The notes under the pieces were generated by a model, which did no database searches, was not told the DNA's origin, and worked only from the letters and a program-made list of their open reading frames with translations. Source: Methylotenera sp965234545 (GTDB lineage Bacteria; Pseudomonadota; Gammaproteobacteria; Burkholderiales; Methylophilaceae). Taken from it: 64,000 nt of DNA. A program made the position numbers and the translations under genes. Location: the NCBI GenBank assembly GCA_965234545.1, contig OZ248348.1, positions 1,240,001 to 1,304,000 of the forward strand, in the 5' to 3' direction. Positions 9,401-18,300 of the stretch are shown piece after piece; positions within the stretch are counted from its first letter, which is position 1, and every line of letters begins with the position of its first letter.

Positions 9401-10382
9401 CCGCACCGGCAAAAGGAGAAATGGCGGTCGGGTGATTATGTGTTTCCACCTTCATCAAGTAATGCATTTCTTCTTCAACAAAGCGGTATGCGCCGTCCGC
9501 GGTCGGATAGAAACGTTTGGTTTTTGTGCCTGGCGCTTGGCCAGCGACGATGGAGGAATTGTCCGAATAGGCCACCACGGTCTTGCCTGGGTTAAGTTTA
9601 TGCGTGTTGCGTATCATGGCGAACAAAGACAGGTCTTGCACCTCGCCGTCTATCACCCAATCGGCGTTGAATATCTTATGGCGGCAATGCTCGGAGTTGG
9701 CTTGGGCAAACATCATCAATTCCACATCAGTGGGATTGCGCTGGATTTTAGTGAAGTTATCGAATAAATAATCCACTTCATCGGGCGACAATGCCAAGCC
9801 CATGTCGGCATTGGCTTTTTCCAGGGCGGCTTTACCACCTTGCAATAGATCCACACGGCTTAATGGCTTAGGGCTATCGCTATGGTATAGCTGCTCGGCG
9901 TCTTGCAAATTGGCAAACACGCCTTCGGTCATGCGATCGTGTATTAAGGGCAACAACAGCTGACGCTCGGCTGCTGTCAAGGCTTGCCCGTTAACTGTTT
10001 GCACGTAATAGGCCACGCCACGCTCCACCCTTTGCACCTCGGGCAAACCGCAATGCTGAACAATGTCGGTCGCGCGTGACGCCCAGGGCGAGATAGTGCC
10101 TATGCGCGGTAAGACCAAGAAAAATTCACCCGACGGGTCTTCTGCTGGCAACTGTGGGCCGTAGGTCAACACCTGCTCCAACCGTGATTGCTGCTCCGCA
10201 CTTAAAGCCGCGTCTTTAGTCCAAACGAAATGCCTAAACTCCGCATACAAATGCTTGATATTGCTGCCGGATGCGCCCTCTTTGGCTTGCAAGCTGGCCA
10301 AGATTTTATCAATGCGAAATGGGGATAAAGCTGCGCTGCCACGCAGACTAAGCATAGGAGAGGTTGCGTTAGTTGGAGTCAT
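6444..10382 (-). CDS. purL: Phosphoribosylformylglycinamidine synthase
   Basis: Large single-chain FGAM synthase of purine biosynthesis (1312 residues, normal for the proteobacterial PurL type). It converts FGAR, glutamine and ATP to FGAM. An N-terminal PurS-like region is followed by the synthetase part with MMFAQANSEHCRHKIFNADW and MKVETHNHPTAISPF, and a second half containing LIDLGAGKNRMGGSSLAQVYG. The C-terminal glutaminase has the nucleophile motif LGVCNGCQMM and the His-containing MMPHPERVIRN. Neither the first ATG nor the one nine codons on (MLSLRGSAALSPFRID) has a good ribosome-binding site; the second is a plausible alternative start. Confidence 0.96.
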   Translation of the reverse strand: MTPTNATSPMLSLRGSAALSPFRIDKILASLQAKEGASGSNIKHLYAEFRHFVWTKDAALSAEQQSRLEQVLTYGPQLPAEDPSGEFFLVLPRIGTISPWASRATDIVQHCGLPEVQRVERGVAYYVQTVNGQALTAAERQLLLPLIHDRMTEGVFANLQDAEQLYHSDSPKPLSRVDLLQGGKAALEKANADMGLALSPDEVDYLFDNFTKIQRNPTDVELMMFAQANSEHCRHKIFNADWVIDGEVQDLSLFAMIRNTHKLNPGKTVVAYSDNSSIVAGQAPGTKTKRFYPTADGAYRFVEEEMHYLMKVETHNHPTAISPFAGAATGAGGEIRDEGATGSGSKPKAGLSGFSVSNLAIPDFIQPWEQAAYGKPGRIASPFQIMIDGPLGGATYSNEFGRPNIAGYFRTFELASVDAKGQSEMRGYHKPIMLAGGIGNISAQHAKKNPIPAGAALIQLGGPAMLIGLGGSAASSMDTGSNVENLDFDSVQRGNPELERRAQEVIDRCWQLGEANPILSIHDVGAGGISNAFPELVNDAGVGATFQLRDVHNEEPGMSPRELWSNEAQERYVMAILQADLPRFKAICERERCPFAVVGVATAERHLTVADSHFANKPVDMDMSVLLGKPPKMTRDVKSTSRQLSPFATANIDLQEAAARVLRLPGVADKTFLITIGDRSVTGLVAREQMVGPWQVPVADVAVTLAGYETYCGEAFAIGEKAPLALIDAPASGRMAIGEALTNMAACLVDDISELKLSANWMAPAGHAGEDAALYATVKAVGMALCPELGISIPVGKDSMSMKTVWQENGQDKAVTSPISLVVTAFAATPDARKTLTPQLQTDGDTRLILIDLGAGKNRMGGSSLAQVYGALGNEAPDVDDAAQLKHFFNSIQALNATGKLLAYHDRSDGGLFTTLVEMAFAGHCGLQIDLSALPGDIASILYNEELGAVIQVPADQATAIAAQFNGLAHVIGEVVQGERIAIKQHGKAVFSDSRVNLHRMWSETTYRMQSLRDNPVCAQQEYDKILDVNNRGLFSELSFDVNDNVAAPYINAGARPKMAILREQGVNGQVEMAASFDRAGFATFDVHMSDVIAGRVSLADFAGFVACGGFSYGDVLGAGEGWAKSILFNARARDEFAAFFARSDSFALGVCNGCQMMSNLRELIPGAAHWPHFVRNQSEQFEARLAMVEVLDSPSLFFKGMAGSKMPIAVAHGEGYAEFSDASAVNGLLANKLVTMRFIDHAAQPTTTYPYNPNGSPQGLTGLTSTDGRFSIMMPHPERVIRNVQNTWQRCGDGEDSAWIRMFRNARRHIN

Positions 10383-10471
10383 GAAATTGGGCTAAAAATT
10401 AAGTGCAATGGCGAAAGCTGAATTCTATCAGATAGCAGGGTGCTAGCGCGACCTTGAGCAGACAAAACAAG

Positions 10472-11038
10472 TTACAACAACTGCAATATAGCTTCGACGT
10501 GCTCGCCCAAGATGGCTTCTGTGGTATCCAAAATTAAATCCGGATTCAATGGCACCTCGTAGCCAGCTGACACGCCAGTAAAGTCAGCAATCTGACCTGC
10601 GCGTGCTTTCGTATATAGGCCTTTCGGGTCGCGCGCTTCACAGATAGCTAAAGGCGTACTCACATAAATTTCTTTAAATTTGGCTAGCCCGATTATGCTT
10701 TTTGCCATGGCACGATCGGTTGCCATAGGAGAAATTAAGGCGCTGATAACAATCAGACCGGCATCGTTCATCAACCTAGCCACTTCTGCAATGCGCCTTA
10801 TGTTTTCACTACGAGCAGCCAGACTAAAGCCTAAATCACGGTTTAGCCCACGGCGGACATGATCGCCATCCAGCACATAGCAAGCACGCCCAATGGCCAA
10901 TAAACGCTGCTCTAAGGCAAAGGCTAAAGTGGATTTGCCAGCTGCGCTTAATCCAGTCAGCCAGACAGTAACGGCCTGCTTACCCTTTTCACTCGAGCGA
11001 TCGTCTTGATTTAATATAACTGTGTTTATGGCCGTCAT
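10472..11038 (-). CDS. cysC: Adenylylsulfate (APS) kinase
   Basis: Phosphorylates adenosine 5'-phosphosulfate to PAPS, the universal sulfuryl donor. It is a 188-residue stand-alone enzyme with P-loop GLSAAGKSTLAFALE (about residues 29-43), APS-binding DGDHVRRGLNRDLGFS, and the family segments VISALISPM and IYVSTPLAICEARDPKGLY. Its ATG directly follows the stop codon of the P450 gene (TAAATG), so it is the last gene of the exoprotein operon. No ATP sulfurylase (cysD/cysN) or PAPS reductase gene is beside it. With a sulfotransferase three genes upstream, the likely job here is to supply PAPS for sulfation rather than sulfate assimilation; that is inference. Confidence 0.9.
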   Translation of the reverse strand: MTAINTVILNQDDRSSEKGKQAVTVWLTGLSAAGKSTLAFALEQRLLAIGRACYVLDGDHVRRGLNRDLGFSLAARSENIRRIAEVARLMNDAGLIVISALISPMATDRAMAKSIIGLAKFKEIYVSTPLAICEARDPKGLYTKARAGQIADFTGVSAGYEVPLNPDLILDTTEAILGEHVEAILQLL

Positions 11039-12235
11039 TTATTGCTCTTTTTTTAATCTAGGCACTAAATACGGCGCCAAATCAATGCTGGGTCTGGATG
11101 CCAAACCATACTCCAACCCCCTAGGTTCAGTGCATGGCTTAACAACAAACAGTTTAAGCAAGGCCTGCACGCCGCATTGAATTTCTTGTTTTGCCAACTT
11201 CATGCCAGCACAGACTCTGGGGCCACTGATAAACGGAATGTAAGCATGCCTTGCGAAACTGCCATTCACAAATTCATCACGCCTAGGCTTAAACATTAAG
11301 GGTTCATGCCAATGCTGCGGGTCGCTGTGCACCCCTATGAGCGAAACAACAATCGCCTCATGCTCAGCGAATTCCATGCCTTGAATTTTCGTTGCTTTGG
11401 TGCACACTCGGCTAACGTAAGGCACTGGAGAAAACACCCTAAGCACTTCGTCAAGAAAGTATACCCTGTCGGCTGCATGGTCCTCGGGCATAGCCACCAC
11501 AGGCAAATGGGCGTGCCTAGTCATGCATTCCACGGCCCACAAAAGGCCAGATGCGGTGGTTTCGGTTGAAGCAAAGACATTTTGCAGCAACTCCCCTACC
11601 GCATTGAAATTTTTCACACCCACGGCCTGCGCACTAAATTGATTCAATAAGTTTTTTATGGCCGGATCATGTTTCCATAACAGCGCAAATTCAGCAAAAA
11701 TTTGATCCAATTCATGCTGACTTTGTGCGGCCAGCTCGGGGCTAGAACCCACCCAAGCCATGGCTTGTTGATCGGTAAGTGCAGCTCTAGCACGGTGCAC
11801 CAAGGACAAGGGCCATGGAATGGGTTTAGGCAAAGCAAATGCCATTGAAACAACTTCTAAGGCAGCATTGATAAATGTGTCAAACAAGTTTTTTTGGCCG
11901 GACGCAAGATAAGCCTTTAAGTGCTTGCTGTAGATGGCCTCTGTTGCTGCCCCGTCCAAGACAACCGTTGCTTGAGAATAAAACGACTGGGTTATTTTGC
12001 TCCGTAGCCGCCAGTCTTCACCACTGGCAGAAAACCTACCTTGAGCAAAGCCCTCAATAAAGCCGTAATTTTTGACAAAAATATCGGGTTCTAAGAAGAT
12101 GACTTTAGCCACCTCTGCCGAACTAACCACTTTAATGTTTAAAGGCAAATTAAAGTTTGGGTCGACTGCTTTATGGTAAAGGTTTGCTACTAGCGCCGAT
12201 AAAATATTGCGGCTTTCCATGCCATTTATTTTCAT
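11039..12235 (-). CDS. Cytochrome P450
   Basis: A soluble bacterial-type P450 monooxygenase (398 residues). The haem-thiolate motif is FISGPRVCAG (about residues 335-344, Cys 342), the K-helix ExxR is EVLR, and the I-helix oxygen-activation segment is STETTASGLLWAVE. The substrate cannot be read from sequence. The start was placed at the ATG at 12235 because AAAGG stands 6 bases upstream; a TTG two codons earlier is also open. It is 3 to 9 bases after the acyltransferase-like gene and abuts cysC, so all are surely cotranscribed. Redox partners are not encoded nearby. A role in hydroxylating an acyl chain or a residue used by the neighbouring enzymes is speculation. Confidence 0.92.
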   Translation of the reverse strand: MKINGMESRNILSALVANLYHKAVDPNFNLPLNIKVVSSAEVAKVIFLEPDIFVKNYGFIEGFAQGRFSASGEDWRLRSKITQSFYSQATVVLDGAATEAIYSKHLKAYLASGQKNLFDTFINAALEVVSMAFALPKPIPWPLSLVHRARAALTDQQAMAWVGSSPELAAQSQHELDQIFAEFALLWKHDPAIKNLLNQFSAQAVGVKNFNAVGELLQNVFASTETTASGLLWAVECMTRHAHLPVVAMPEDHAADRVYFLDEVLRVFSPVPYVSRVCTKATKIQGMEFAEHEAIVVSLIGVHSDPQHWHEPLMFKPRRDEFVNGSFARHAYIPFISGPRVCAGMKLAKQEIQCGVQALLKLFVVKPCTEPRGLEYGLASRPSIDLAPYLVPRLKKEQ

Positions 12236-12244
12236 CAGCAACCT

Positions 12245-12754
12245 TTATGCCGAGGCTTTTTCATGATGAAAAATTTGTTCCCTAGCATCGATGGTCTGCC
12301 GCTTACTGTCTGAGCGACCGTCTTGGTAAGAGCGCATGGCGTAGCCTGTTTTTCCAGCACATGCATGCGATACAGCGCGCATTAATGGCAGTAAATAGCG
12401 CTTATGTTCAGTCACAATGATGGTGATGATAACCGCGTCGCCAGTTTGCCAGTTTGGCGTAGGCAGCTCACCACCGTCTTTGAGCCAACGCCTTGCATCG
12501 GCGTCGTTGACCACCACCCAACCGGCGTAAGCGACTATTTTTCCCTCTAGGGTGGCAGTGATGTTGGCAGCATACTTTAGCTGATCAATCAGCTTCATGA
12601 GCATTAAGCGAAAAGAATAGTTTACAAACGGCGGGTGCCTAGAGACAATCAAGGACGCACCGACTAGGGCGGTATCGTTTAAACCACTGGCCGCCAGCTT
12701 TAGATCTGCAAGCTTGGCTTTTGGCCTATCGTGGGTATTAGCCTGAACTGCCAT
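12245..12754 (-). CDS. Divergent HlyC-like (toxin-activating) lysine acyltransferase candidate
   Basis: A 169-residue cytoplasmic protein whose middle resembles the HlyC/RtxC family, which transfers fatty acyl groups from acyl-ACP to lysines of exported RTX toxins. The match rests on spacing: SRHPPFVNY (H40, at the position of the HlyC catalytic His), KIVAYAGWVVVNDADARRWL (cf. the family's V-A-Y-x-x-W segment), then NWQTGDAVIITIIV (cf. W-x-S-G-D). The Asp that follows the GD segment in HlyC is not at the equivalent place here (I/T-rich, then TEH), so the enzyme is either divergent or inactive in the classical sense. No RTX toxin is nearby; the only exported giant is the GLUG exoprotein. The assignment is by eye and moderate. 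Confidence 0.6.
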   Translation of the reverse strand: MAVQANTHDRPKAKLADLKLAASGLNDTALVGASLIVSRHPPFVNYSFRLMLMKLIDQLKYAANITATLEGKIVAYAGWVVVNDADARRWLKDGGELPTPNWQTGDAVIITIIVTEHKRYLLPLMRAVSHACAGKTGYAMRSYQDGRSDSKRQTIDAREQIFHHEKASA

Positions 12755-12763
12755 GCGTGCGCC

Positions 12764-13594
12764 TTACTTTTTCTTTTGTGGGTAATAGGTTTGGTAAAAC
12801 CAAGCGTAAGCCGTTTGTATCTGCTTCTGTATACGCGGAGGAATCGCGTGCGGTTTGGGCTGCACTATTTTTTCAGATTGCTGGTGCAGGTATTTCATGC
12901 GGTAATGGCTGTCGCTTTCCCGTTCGCCCGTTGCCATTTTTTCGGGTTTAATTTCATAAGGCGACAAGCCTAACCAGGCATAGATATGGCTCATGCAAGC
13001 GACCGGGTTAGCCATCATGTCCTCGAAGCGCACAAAGTACAAACGCTCTTGCACATGCTTGGGCAAATCCGGTACGGCATGCAAGGAGGTCAGTGGTGCG
13101 CCTATCGATTTATCTTTGGCAAATAAAATATCGGCCCGGCCAAAGCGGTCGTAATCGGCCAAGTGGTCAATAAAATCCAGCAATATGGTTTTTTGATGCT
13201 GCGCTTCAATGGAACCGTAAATCTGACCCAATTCGCGTATGCAAACAATCAACTTCGCTTCCGGTTTTATGTGTAAAAGCAACTCAATAGCATGCAACCA
13301 CGCGCGGTTTTTATCCACCACCACGGCTTCTTTAGTCCCTTGGTACCAGCCCTGCAAGAAACCTTGCATGGCCGTTGCCAAATGCGCGTAACTGGATTCA
13401 AAACTGTTATCCAGTTGCGACAAAAAGAAGGAGTCATCGCTGATCATGCGCCGTATGCCCAGCAGCGTATTGCACAAGGGCGAACTGTGGCCTTCGCAAT
13501 TGATTTCAGGGTGCTGCGCCAACAATTGGCAAAGCAAGGTGGAGCCTGCTCTGGGCAAGCCTGTCACCCCAACAAAATTAGGTAGTTTAGTCAT
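12764..13594 (-). CDS. Tyrosylprotein sulfotransferase-like PAPS-dependent sulfotransferase
   Basis: A 276-residue sulfotransferase of the Sulfotransfer_3/TPST type. The 5'-phosphosulfate loop is TGLPRAGSTLLCQLLAQHPE (residues 11-30) and the 3'-phosphate site is CIRELGQIYGSIEAQ (R120, S128). The intervening VVVDKNRAWL corresponds to the TPST DKxx segment, and FVRFEDMMANP is the usual C-terminal block. Family members sulfate protein tyrosines (eukaryotic TPST, bacterial RaxST) or small molecules. There is no signal peptide, so it works in the cytoplasm before export. It sits between the transporter gene (46-base gap) and the acyltransferase-like gene (9-base gap), and cysC in the same operon makes its donor. 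The target is inferred to be the exoprotein or a partner molecule. Confidence 0.85.
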   Translation of the reverse strand: MTKLPNFVGVTGLPRAGSTLLCQLLAQHPEINCEGHSSPLCNTLLGIRRMISDDSFFLSQLDNSFESSYAHLATAMQGFLQGWYQGTKEAVVVDKNRAWLHAIELLLHIKPEAKLIVCIRELGQIYGSIEAQHQKTILLDFIDHLADYDRFGRADILFAKDKSIGAPLTSLHAVPDLPKHVQERLYFVRFEDMMANPVACMSHIYAWLGLSPYEIKPEKMATGERESDSHYRMKYLHQQSEKIVQPKPHAIPPRIQKQIQTAYAWFYQTYYPQKKK

Positions 13595-13640
13595 AGCGGT
13601 TTCATTGTAATGGCATAAGGCTTATTAGAAAAGGCAGGCT

Positions 13641-15323
13641 TTAAAAGCTACTGCTCAACTGCACCCACAACCTAGGGTTGGTGTCTTCACTGACGGGCTC
13701 AGACAAGGCAGGTCCACCGTGCACGCGCCAAGCGATTGCACTTTTGAATTGCAAGGCCTTGTAGCTGGCATTAAGCCCCAAACCTGCTCCTGTAATATTG
13801 CGAGTATTGGCGGTATCCACCAAATAAGGGTCTTTATTAATGCTTACTGTACCGACATCAATAAAGACCAGGGCCTGCAATTTATCACTAAAACTATGAC
13901 GCAACTCGGCATTAACCATCAAACCTTCATCGCCACCGCCTTCACCGGGCGGGTAAGCGCGTATGCCATCGGAACCACCCAGATAGAATTTTTCTGAGGA
14001 GTTTAAATTTTTACTAGCCCATTGGCCAGAAGCGGCCACATACAGCAAATTATTATCGTTAATGCGTTGCAAGCGACTAAAGTTTAGATTCAACTTACTA
14101 AAACCACCGTGCGTGTTGGCCGAAGCCTGATCTTGCGCCAGCGTGACCGCATCCATACCTAAATCGCCAAGCACCAGGGTAGCGCCAAAACTATTGAGGC
14201 CACCACCAAACAGTCCATCTTGACGGTTGCCACTAAAACCCGCACTCAGCAACTTTACTTTTTTATCCACGGCGTCAACTTGTATGTCCTTGGTGTCTTT
14301 TTGCTCCAGCGTCAACGTGCCATACAGATTGACCGCTTGACTACGAACAAACGGATAACTCAAATAAACACTGGCACTGTTGGCCGAGCCATGGGAATTT
14401 AGGTCGGCGTATTCGCGGCCCAAGGTGTAATTCATGTCCGAATACGCGGCACCCAGCTTAAGGCCATTGCCACTTAGCGGCAATTGGTAAGCTATGCGCG
14501 CGTAGGTCATTTCTTGGTCGCTGCTCAACGCCCGCACGGTCAACTGATCACCGATGTTAAACGGGCTATTTATTGCCACCGCCGCACCTAAGCGGTTTTC
14601 ACCGGTGTAGTGACTGCCGTAATTATCCAGCTCCACATTGGCCGCATACGCTTGCCCTGGTTCCAATTCAAAAATCAAATCCGAGGTGCCCACGCTGGCA
14701 CCCGGCCTTAAACTAGCCTTAGCACCACCCACTCCCGGTGTATCGCTTAACAACAACACGGCCCTATCCACCGCCTCACTTTGCAAGGGCGCACCGGCAG
14801 GAATGTTGGCCACATGCTCTTTTGCGCGTGAGTCACCCAAGCGTGAACGATTGTTAAGCAACGGCTCACCGAGCAAGCCTTCCAACACCTTAATTTCCAG
14901 CTTACCGTCTTTTAGATCTTGCGCAGGCAAATAGGCCCTTGCCACCAAATAACCTTGCTCACGGTACCAGCGAGTAATGCGCTCCACCGCTGCGCTTATT
15001 TCTGCAAAGTTATGTTGGCCACCAATCAAATCCGCCAACATTCCCTCTAGAACATCACTTGCAACTAGGGTGCTACCAGACACACTGATTTTATTGATCC
15101 CCACTCGAATGTCACTTTCGCCACTGGCAGATATTTCTGCAAGCCCAGGCGTGCGTAACAACTCCACCGGACTGGAAGGATTAAGATTAGGCTGTTTGAT
15201 CAAGGGTTGCGACAGCTGCCCAGCATCGGGAACATCCGCCTGCGCAGAAACGCCCACGCTCAGGCTCACAAAAAAAATCGCCCATAAGAGCGGCCGCTTG
15301 CAAGGGAAAAACAGGGTAGTCAT
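13641..15323 (-). CDS. Two-partner secretion outer-membrane transporter (ShlB/FhaC/HecB family, TpsB)
   Basis: An Omp85-superfamily transporter (560 residues) that exports the giant exoprotein encoded immediately upstream. After the signal peptide (ends near SVGVSAQA) there is a POTRA domain of ShlB type, seen in INKISVSGSTLVASDVLEGM and YREQGYLVARAYLPAQDLKDG. A 16-strand ShlB-type barrel follows (NVELDNYGSHYTGENRLG, LRHSFSDKLQALVFIDVGTV) and ends in a terminal Phe. The loop-6 motif reads SDGIRAYPPGEG, a variant of the usual VRGY. The start was set at the ATG at 15323, with AAGGA 10 bases upstream; a TTG directly after the tpsA stop is also in frame. Confidence 0.93.
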   Translation of the reverse strand: MTTLFFPCKRPLLWAIFFVSLSVGVSAQADVPDAGQLSQPLIKQPNLNPSSPVELLRTPGLAEISASGESDIRVGINKISVSGSTLVASDVLEGMLADLIGGQHNFAEISAAVERITRWYREQGYLVARAYLPAQDLKDGKLEIKVLEGLLGEPLLNNRSRLGDSRAKEHVANIPAGAPLQSEAVDRAVLLLSDTPGVGGAKASLRPGASVGTSDLIFELEPGQAYAANVELDNYGSHYTGENRLGAAVAINSPFNIGDQLTVRALSSDQEMTYARIAYQLPLSGNGLKLGAAYSDMNYTLGREYADLNSHGSANSASVYLSYPFVRSQAVNLYGTLTLEQKDTKDIQVDAVDKKVKLLSAGFSGNRQDGLFGGGLNSFGATLVLGDLGMDAVTLAQDQASANTHGGFSKLNLNFSRLQRINDNNLLYVAASGQWASKNLNSSEKFYLGGSDGIRAYPPGEGGGDEGLMVNAELRHSFSDKLQALVFIDVGTVSINKDPYLVDTANTRNITGAGLGLNASYKALQFKSAIAWRVHGGPALSEPVSEDTNPRLWVQLSSSF

Positions 15324-15329
15324 GGTCAA

Positions 15330-18300
15330 TTAATCCTTAGCGCTGACGCGCAATGTAGTCATTCTATCGTCCGGCAATTTTACTTTGTCTTCGCTTAAAT
15401 TGTTGGCTTTATCGTCCACTGCCTGATCGACAATGACGTCGGCCTTGCTATCGTCGGATTTTTCCAAGCCATTTAGTGCTGCGCCTATGGCATACAAGAA
15501 TGCACTGGGGCTCCCTTGCACTATGCTTAATACACCGTCCACAAAAGTTAACCGGTAGTTGGCATCCGTGCCACTAGCGACCACGGCATAATCGCCTATT
15601 TCTATACCACTGCCCAACGCCGTTACACCACTTAAGACGCTCACCGTCTCAGCGTTCACCAAACCGCTGGCACTGAAGCCGGTAATGCTTCGACTTAAGC
15701 CATTGTAATATTGCGTGCCACTGTTGGCCGTTACCACAGAATCGGTTTGGGTGATGGTGGCCGCCGCATCCGCGTGCGAGTTTAGGCTGTAATTGTTTGC
15801 GTCCGCGCCAGTTAAACTCAAACCACTAAAGCTGACCGTCGTGGCATCCGCCACGTCTTTATCGTTGTACGTGCCCACAGTTGTACCCGTTATGCTGACC
15901 GTGTCGCCCACGTAAGCCAGCCCATCCGTAGAATCGCCACTGCCAACCGCCTCGCTAGCAAAGATCGCACTGCCCAATACATCAGCAGCACGCGTGCCGT
16001 CGTACACCTTGCTGCTGGCCACGCTCAAGCCGCTTTGGTTGAGGGATTTTTGGGTGATGGTTACTGTCTGTGTACCGCCAGAGAAGGTGTAATTGCTGGC
16101 CAGGCCGTTGCAACCCGCTCCTGCGCAATCACCCAAGGCTAAGGTGCCTAAATTGACCGTTTTATCAACGCCAACGTGCCTATCGTCCATGTAACCGACT
16201 CCACTAAGCGTTAGCGATTCACCGTCCAACACCCCGTATAAATTGAAAATGCTGGCCGCCACATCGACCGTGCCGTCGTAAGCACGCGATCCATTTAAGC
16301 TGATAGCCGTTAACGGGATGGCATTGATGGTTAGGTTGCCGCCAACAATGTTATAGCCTTGTTGGTTGGAATAAGCGCCGTAGGTGCCAACGTTGGTGCC
16401 CGAAGCGGCAGTTCCCGTTCTGAGCCCATCGGTTGGCACCGACACACCGGTTTGCGCATCACCGTTATACATAACCACGGTGTTCTCCAAAGCAATGGAT
16501 TCCATGAAACTGGTCAGCAATGGTGCGCTGTGGCCTTCGTAAATACGCAATACAGCACCACCGTCACCGGTATTGTTTATGTCTGCCCCCCAAGCGCTAA
16601 AGCTAGCCACTTGTTTCATCTCTGTGCCAGTCAAACCTGCGCCCCCGCTTGAGCTTGGTTGACCGCTGGTATCTTTGTCCCAGAAGCTGACTGTCACGGC
16701 ATCCGGATCGCCGTTGCCGACCAGGCCCCCAAGCCCTAAATTACCAGACACGGCACCCGAGGCATAACTGTTGGTGATAGCACCTAAATTAAACCCAACC
16801 AATCCACCCACATCGTAATCACCGCTGGCGTTACCACTGGCATAGCTATTATTGATACTGCCTAACCCATAACCAACCAAACCGCCAACGTAATGACCCG
16901 TGCCAGTGGCATTGCCTGTGGCGTAACTATTAACAATGGCACCGCCACCACCGTAGCCCACCAAGCCACCGATGTAATCAATACCGCTGGCGTTACCCGT
17001 AGCATGGCTATTTTCGATTAAGCCGTAATTAGCGCCCACCAAGCCACCTGCTGAGGGGCCTCCGAAAGCACCACTGCTGGCGTTACCACTGGCATAGCTA
17101 GCACTAATACTAGCCGTGCTGGTAGTATCTGTGACGCCTGGGTCAAGATCATCAATGGTATTGTTATTCTTACCCACTAAACCACCCACTTGATAATTGC
17201 CGCTCACCTCACCCGTAGCATAACTACTGCTAATGCTAGCTAAGCTACTGCTCCCATTAATGGTGCCACCGTCGTTATCGACCTCGCTATAATTTTCCCC
17301 CACCAAGCCACCCACACGCGCACCACCGATTACATTGCCTGTGGCATAACTGTTGCTGATGCTGGCACTACTGCTGCTATTGAAACTAGAATAATTGACA
17401 TTGCTTATGCGAATAGCACTGCTATTTTGACCGACCAAACCGCCGACTTGATCCTCACCCGTGACAGCCCCCGTGGCATAACTATTACTGATACTGGCCG
17501 ACATAGAAAAATTGTCAGCGTTAATATTATCAAACTCAACAGAATTGGCACCAACCAAACCGCCGACATAATGACGGCCTGCCACATCGCCTGTGGCAGC
17601 GCTATCGCTAATGCTTACCTCGTTATCCCCATTGGTGGCCTGACTTAAGCCCACCAATCCACCCACGTAATCGTTGTTGCCGGTTACATTGCCATGCGCA
17701 TAACCGTAAGCGATTAGCCCGTTATTGACGCCAACCAAACCACCCACTTGGTAGTTACCGCTGACAGCGCCGTTGGCCGTCACAACGATCAAGGAACCGT
17801 TGTTATGACCCACCAAACCACCGACAGACCGTCCATAATCGCCGTTTATGTCGGCATAAACATTACCGTATGCGGCCGAGCTAGTGATGTTGCCAGACCC
17901 GTAATTTTTACCAACCAAACCACCAATTCGATTCGCCGCCGCGCCGCCAGTCACATCTACTTCGGTGTATACATTACCGATGTTGCCGTAGTTGCTACCG
18001 ACTGCTCCACCGACATTGCTGCCAGTGCTTGACACCACGCCGTTAGCATAGCTGTTTTCAACGATGGCCCCGTAGCCCACTCGTCCAACCAAGCCCCCCA
18101 CATTTACGCCACCAGTCACATCGACATTGATAGCCATTACACCATCAAGACTACCGCGCAAATCGCCAAACAGGCCGATATTGGCATTGCTGGCAGCATC
18201 AATGACAGCATTGGTAATTGCAACATTGTCAGCCGCGTAATACCCAGCAAAGTAAGGTATGTACAAGCCAGCGTCCATTTGTAAATCTATAGTGGCCGTT

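Noticed and set aside
10472..11038. cysC as part of assimilatory sulfate reduction
   Set aside because: No cysD, cysN, cysH or cysIJ genes are adjacent, and the gene abuts the P450 in the exoprotein operon; PAPS supply for the sulfotransferase is the better reading, though a general role cannot be excluded.
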